Assembly: GCA_963971305.1 (NCBI GenBank)
Contig: OZ020308.1
Span: 25,883,275-25,947,274 of the forward strand
DNA from: Arcuatula senhousia
Lineage: Eukaryota > Mollusca > Bivalvia > Mytilida > Mytilidae
Reading direction: 5' to 3'
DNA length: 64,000 bases
The notes beneath the pieces are model-generated. The model made no database searches. It was not told the DNA's origin and worked only from the letters and a program-made list of their open reading frames with translations. Numbering within the stretch: position 1 is the first letter of the stretch; each line of letters begins with the position of its first letter. The translations under genes were made by a program, and so were the position numbers. Below, one piece after another: positions 60,256 to 64,000 of the stretch.

Positions 60256-61017
60256 ATCAAATTGTAATCCTGAAAGTGTCCAACAGGATAACACTACATT
60301 CATGACATTATATATTTTTCTTTTAATGCCCTAACGTTTCAATCCATTTGAAAGGACATATGGAAAATGCTAAATTTGGCCCCCCAAATTAGTCATATTT
60401 AAAAAAATATTGATTTGAGGTTAAACTATTCTAGATCAGTTCTTAGACGAACAATGTATAGTAAAATAAAAGTATTTTTTTCAAAATTTCATTCATTACA
60501 ATGTCACAACGATATCATCAAATTCTGCAAAAAATAGCAGTTTTGTGAAAAAAGTGTTAAAATCATGTAAATTTCGAGTAGTTTTATGCAAATTGAACTA
60601 TGAGCCACACAGTGTACCACAAAGATATTTCTGTGGATAGTTTCTTTGTTTTAAGTGATCATTTACACAAATTATTGTCAATTTGCCAAAAGAAAAAAAA
60701 CAAAAAATAACCAACTCAATATTTCCAGGTTTTTCACAGTTTTTCATCAAATTAGGATGTTTGAATTACTATCTAAACATCACAATGATGCTAATCTATA
60801 CTACTAAAATAACGGAACCTGTTTTTGTCGTTAGCCGGGTTGCAGCCTAAACAACACATGCTACGACTTACCTTCATACATCAAATAAAGGGGAAGGTTG
60901 TGCCCATTGAAAATTTCATTAGCACTTATGCAATTGTGTCTGCATATTGCTAATTTACCTAATTAATTGACCCAGAAACATTATAGCCGTCATCGTTCCG
61001 GAATAACACGTAACTGG
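60256..61017. other. Intergenic DNA, possible Helitron-type terminus
   Basis: AT-rich. Near 60796 the text atctatactactaaaataac resembles 5' ends of bivalve Helitron-like repeats, but no partner end was identified. No gene is supported. Confidence 0.3.
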
Positions 61018-61575
61018 CTCGATGAAACTCAAAATTGTTCAAAAGCAACAAATCATAAGCTTTTTAAAGACACACTAGAATTCGAAAACTACTTTTAAAT
61101 ACTCAATAAAAAGCATCAGTTTTATTTTGTCAATTTAGAACATGTAATCATAAACTCCCCATTGAAACAGGAAGATGGCATACTATTGACAGACCTGATA
61201 GAAAATGTATGCTTTGTAATGAGCAAATTGGGGATGAATTTCATTATATTCTTAAATGCAATGCATTGTCTCAAGAAAGAAGGAAGTTGATAAGTGGACA
61301 CCTAAATCGAAACCCAAATATTTTAAAGTTTAAAGAAAAAAGACAACCCTAAACAAAGTTAAGCTCTACAAGCTCTGTAAATTTATTTAAATTATTAATA
61401 AAAACGCGTCTTCTTAACTAACTGTCTTTCTGTTATTAACATTGTATAAGTATATATCTATGTTTATGATGTTTTTTGTTTGATTGTTTTTTTGTAATAT
61501 TGTAAATATTGTATATAGTATTTCTCTGAACTCTGTAATATTGGTTGATTAGAATAAAGTTATTATTATAATAAA
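61018..61575 (+). pseudogene. LINE 3' end with RT C-terminal zinc-finger relic
   Basis: One frame reads DETQNCSKATNHKLFKDTLE then FENYF-stop. A shifted frame continues QFRTCNHKLPIETGRWHTID, RKCMLCNEQIGDEFHYILKC and on to a TAA near 61345. CxxC followed by FHYxLxC is the zinc-binding C-terminus of a non-LTR reverse transcriptase family. The segment ends gaataaagttattattataa, an AATAAA signal and a short-repeat tail as in CR1/L2-like LINEs. It is a 5'-truncated, frameshifted relic. Confidence 0.7.
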
Positions 61576-61970
61576 TGCCCGAGCGAATATTTGCCACCCG
61601 AGGCAAAAACGTTCATTCTTATATGAAAATGAAAAATATGGGTTATATAAAAAGCAAAGAAGCACCAGTGAAGCATTGAAATGTCAAAAGTTTGGGAAGA
61701 CCACACATGGCAGTGATAATGCATATTACAAAACACACATAATGCTAACTTAAGTCCAAAAGAGTCAGTAGCCATTTTCACAAAAAATCGTAAGAGTAAC
61801 AATTATCTTAAGTAAAATTTAAGTGTTTGATTGGCTGAAATCTAATCTTACGGCCATTTTTACACAAAAGAAGATTTTTTACTGAGAAGAGGCGTAGATC
61901 CAAAAGAGTAGACAGCTTCTGATTGTTATATCACACTGACAACTTTGTCAGGCATCAATTTACTGTGGAT

Positions 61971-62172
61971 TCATTTATTGTCGTGGGTATCAATTTCCCT
62001 GGTTTTATGTTAAAGGATCAGTTCATGGATTTTTAAATTTGTGGTTCTGTAGTCTGCAGCATACAGATCAATATTGGATTTCTTTTTTGGTTGATGTCAA
62101 ATTTCATGGGTCAAGGCCACCAACGAAAACCACAAAATTGATACTTCATGAATAACTATGAAACCACAGTAA
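61971..62172. mobile_element. Palindromic MITE, TACTGTGG family, copy 4
   Basis: TACTGTGGATTCATTTATTG at the left and gaaaccacagta at the right, with the same inner text as copies 2 and 3 in reverse (gcatacagatcaatattgga). Confidence 0.82.
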
Positions 62173-62415
62173 TGAAAGTCGAATCTTAAATTCACTATAT
62201 TAACATTTTCAGTACCCTTAGTCTCTAGGATGTGTCCCAGTGATACCTACTGAGTATATAAAAGTGGTAAATATAGCTTTTGTTACAGGATATTCTTATT
62301 TTTTGTGGTTTCACATCTTAATGGATGATACAAAAATCTAACATGACAAAAAGAATCCAACAAAGTTTCAATGTTGTGTATCTTTTCATTTTGCTAATAC
62401 CAAATTTCCTTTCTA

Positions 62416-62778
62416 CAGTGTAGCTCAGTGAGCTTATGCCACCACTATGCGTCCGTAGTCGTCCATTAACAATTTCAAAAATCTTCTCCTCTGAAACCAC
62501 TGAACCAATGTAACTGAAACTTTGCAGAAATGATATATGACATGTTGGCTACAAACAATCCTCATTTTAAATTGATCCGATAAAAAACATGGCTGCGGAA
62601 GCAAAAAATAGAACAGGGGGGTAAAGCAGCATTTTTTTTTGAAAACATCAAAATTCTGGTAAATGTAAAAAGTGATCGCACTTCAAAATCTACCTACCCT
62701 AAAATTTTGAAGAAATTCCAACCATGTGGACGTTATTGCCCCTTTTCTTGATTTTGATTGCCTTTTGCACTTATTTTT
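62416..62778 (+). repeat. Truncated GCTCACCTGA-related element
   Basis: The text gtagctcagtgagcttatg, gcgtccgtagtcgtcc and cttctcctctgaaaccactg is related to the element at 45001-49979. It is cut off at about 62778 by the start of the next element. Confidence 0.5.
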
Positions 62779-63978
62779 ATGCCCCATCTACGAAAGTAGA
62801 GGGGCATATAGTGTTCGGGTGCTTCCGTCCGTCCGTCCGTTTGTCCGTCCCAAAGCCCTATATTTCCAAATTCTCACCTACTGACAAATGCCACATCAAT
62901 CGTATTGTTATGGTAGGTGCACCTATTGATGCTAAGTACATTGCATGCTTCGGACGTTGGATGTGCGCTATATATTTCTGCATGAATGACCACTTACAGA
63001 AGAATGGTTAAAGTCTATTCCCACTTACTGACAAGTGCCAAATCAACCATATTTGAATGGTAGGTGCACCTAGTGATGCTAAGCACAATACATGCTTTGG
63101 ATGTTGGCTGTGACCTATATTTTCCATATGAATGACCACTTATAGAAGAATGGTTAAAATCTATTCCTTCTTACTGCCAAATGCCATAGTTAAAGTAAAG
63201 TTAGTTTTAGGTTAAAAGTCTTTTTCTACGCTAGGCATATTCAAACGACTTTTACACTTTAACCCCCGATCGCTGAATTGTAAGTGCCATAGCAACCAAA
63301 TTGGTATGGTAGGTGCATCTAGTGATACTAAGCATTATGCATGCTTCGTGTGCTGATTGTGATTACTTTTTCCGCATGGATGAACTCTTACAGAATGATG
63401 GTTAAAAGTCCATTCCCACTAACTGACGTGTGCTACATCAACTATATTGGTATATTAGGTGCACCTAGTGATGTTAAGCAAAGTTCATGCTTCGGATGCT
63501 GGCTGTGACCTAAATTTTCTACATGAATGACCACTGAAAGAATAATGGTAAAAGTCCATTATCACTTACTGACAAGTGCCATATCAACCATATTGAGATG
63601 GTAGGTGCACCAATGATGCTTAGCACAATGCATACTTCAGAAGCTGGATGTGACCAATATTTTCCACATGGATGAACTCTTTCAGAATAATAGTTAAAGT
63701 CCATTCCCACTTACTGACATGTGCCACATCATCTATATTGGTATGGTAGGTGCACCTTGTGATGCTCTGTACAATGCATACTTAGGATGCTGACTTTGAC
63801 CTATATTTTCTGCATGAATGACCACTTATTGAAGAATGGTTAAAGTCCATTCCTTCTTACTGACAAGTGCCATAGCAACCATATTGGTATGGTAGGTACA
63901 CCTAGTGCTGCTTTAGTGATTGCAGAAAAAAAAAATAAATGTTGTGAGATGGGGCATTATGTCTTGGACATATTCTTG
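62779..63978 (+). mobile_element. Stem-loop-ended element, ATGCCCCATCT family
   Basis: Begins after TTTTT with ATGCCCCATCTACG-aaa-GTAGAGGGGCAT, then tccgtccgtccg. Ends AGATGGGGCATT, the hairpin ATGTCttGGACAT and ATTCTTG before TTT. ATGCCCCATCT and AGATGGGGCAT are exact inverted complements. Seven or so ~145-bp tandem units (ttactgacaagtgcca, atggtaggtgcacc) fill it. Confidence 0.8.
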
Positions 63979-64000
63979 TTTCTTATATCTCAAGAACTAT

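Overview
This window is animal nuclear DNA. It is AT-rich, has long introns with GT-AG (and one GC-AG) junctions, and is dense in interspersed repeats. The repeat style (stem-loop termini followed by GTCC/GTCT microsatellites, a hammerhead-ribozyme repeat, palindromic MITEs opening TACTGTGG) and a lineage-style pair of B-box/propeller TRIM-like genes point to a bivalve mollusc, most likely a mytilid-type genome. That assignment rests on recognising the style of these families; no search was run.

Layout. 1-8435: repeat-rich DNA without a convincing gene. It holds a stem-loop-ended non-autonomous element with internal tandem units (2047-3542), a 21-bp degenerate tandem array (4881-5160), a 672-bp terminal-inverted-repeat element (5918-6589) and a reversed stem-loop-ended element (6661-7650). 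8436-43910: one plus-strand gene of about 20 exons, read here for the first time as one continuous 740-codon frame. Every exon phase joins and the summed length is divisible by three. The product looks like a degenerate TBC (Rab-GAP-like) domain followed by a charged coiled coil and a proline-rich segment. Exon 1 (8436-8501) is a proposal. If it is right, the 9-kb intron 1 holds a tRNA-like SINE, a long TA-flanked inverted-repeat element and, nested in that, a complete piggyBac transposon (11354-15562) with intact 12-bp terminal repeats, TTAA on both sides and an open 591-codon transposase. Later introns carry many MITEs and stem-loop-ended elements, and a hammerhead-ribozyme-bearing repeat near 37008-37051.

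43911-51587: 3' untranslated region of that gene, then a large nested stack of stem-loop-ended elements (45001-49979), one of which has inserted precisely into another copy of its own family. 51588-60255: two minus-strand B-box/coiled-coil/propeller genes from a local duplication. The first (51588-53258) is intact. The second (58227-59812) has one in-frame TGA, has lost its N-terminus, and ends at a junction with the 3' tail of a reverse-transcriptase element; a sister copy of that tail lies at 55565-56045. 60256-64000: a second, different LINE 3' end (61018-61575), a palindromic MITE and further stem-loop-ended elements running to the window edge.

No prokaryotic features, CRISPR arrays, rRNA or canonical tRNA genes were seen. 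The most informative signals are the shared architecture of at least seven stem-loop-ended element families (consistent with Helentron-associated rolling-circle elements), the complete piggyBac, the hammerhead ribozyme, the degenerate-TBC gene, and an exon end with its splice donor amplified into a tandem array.
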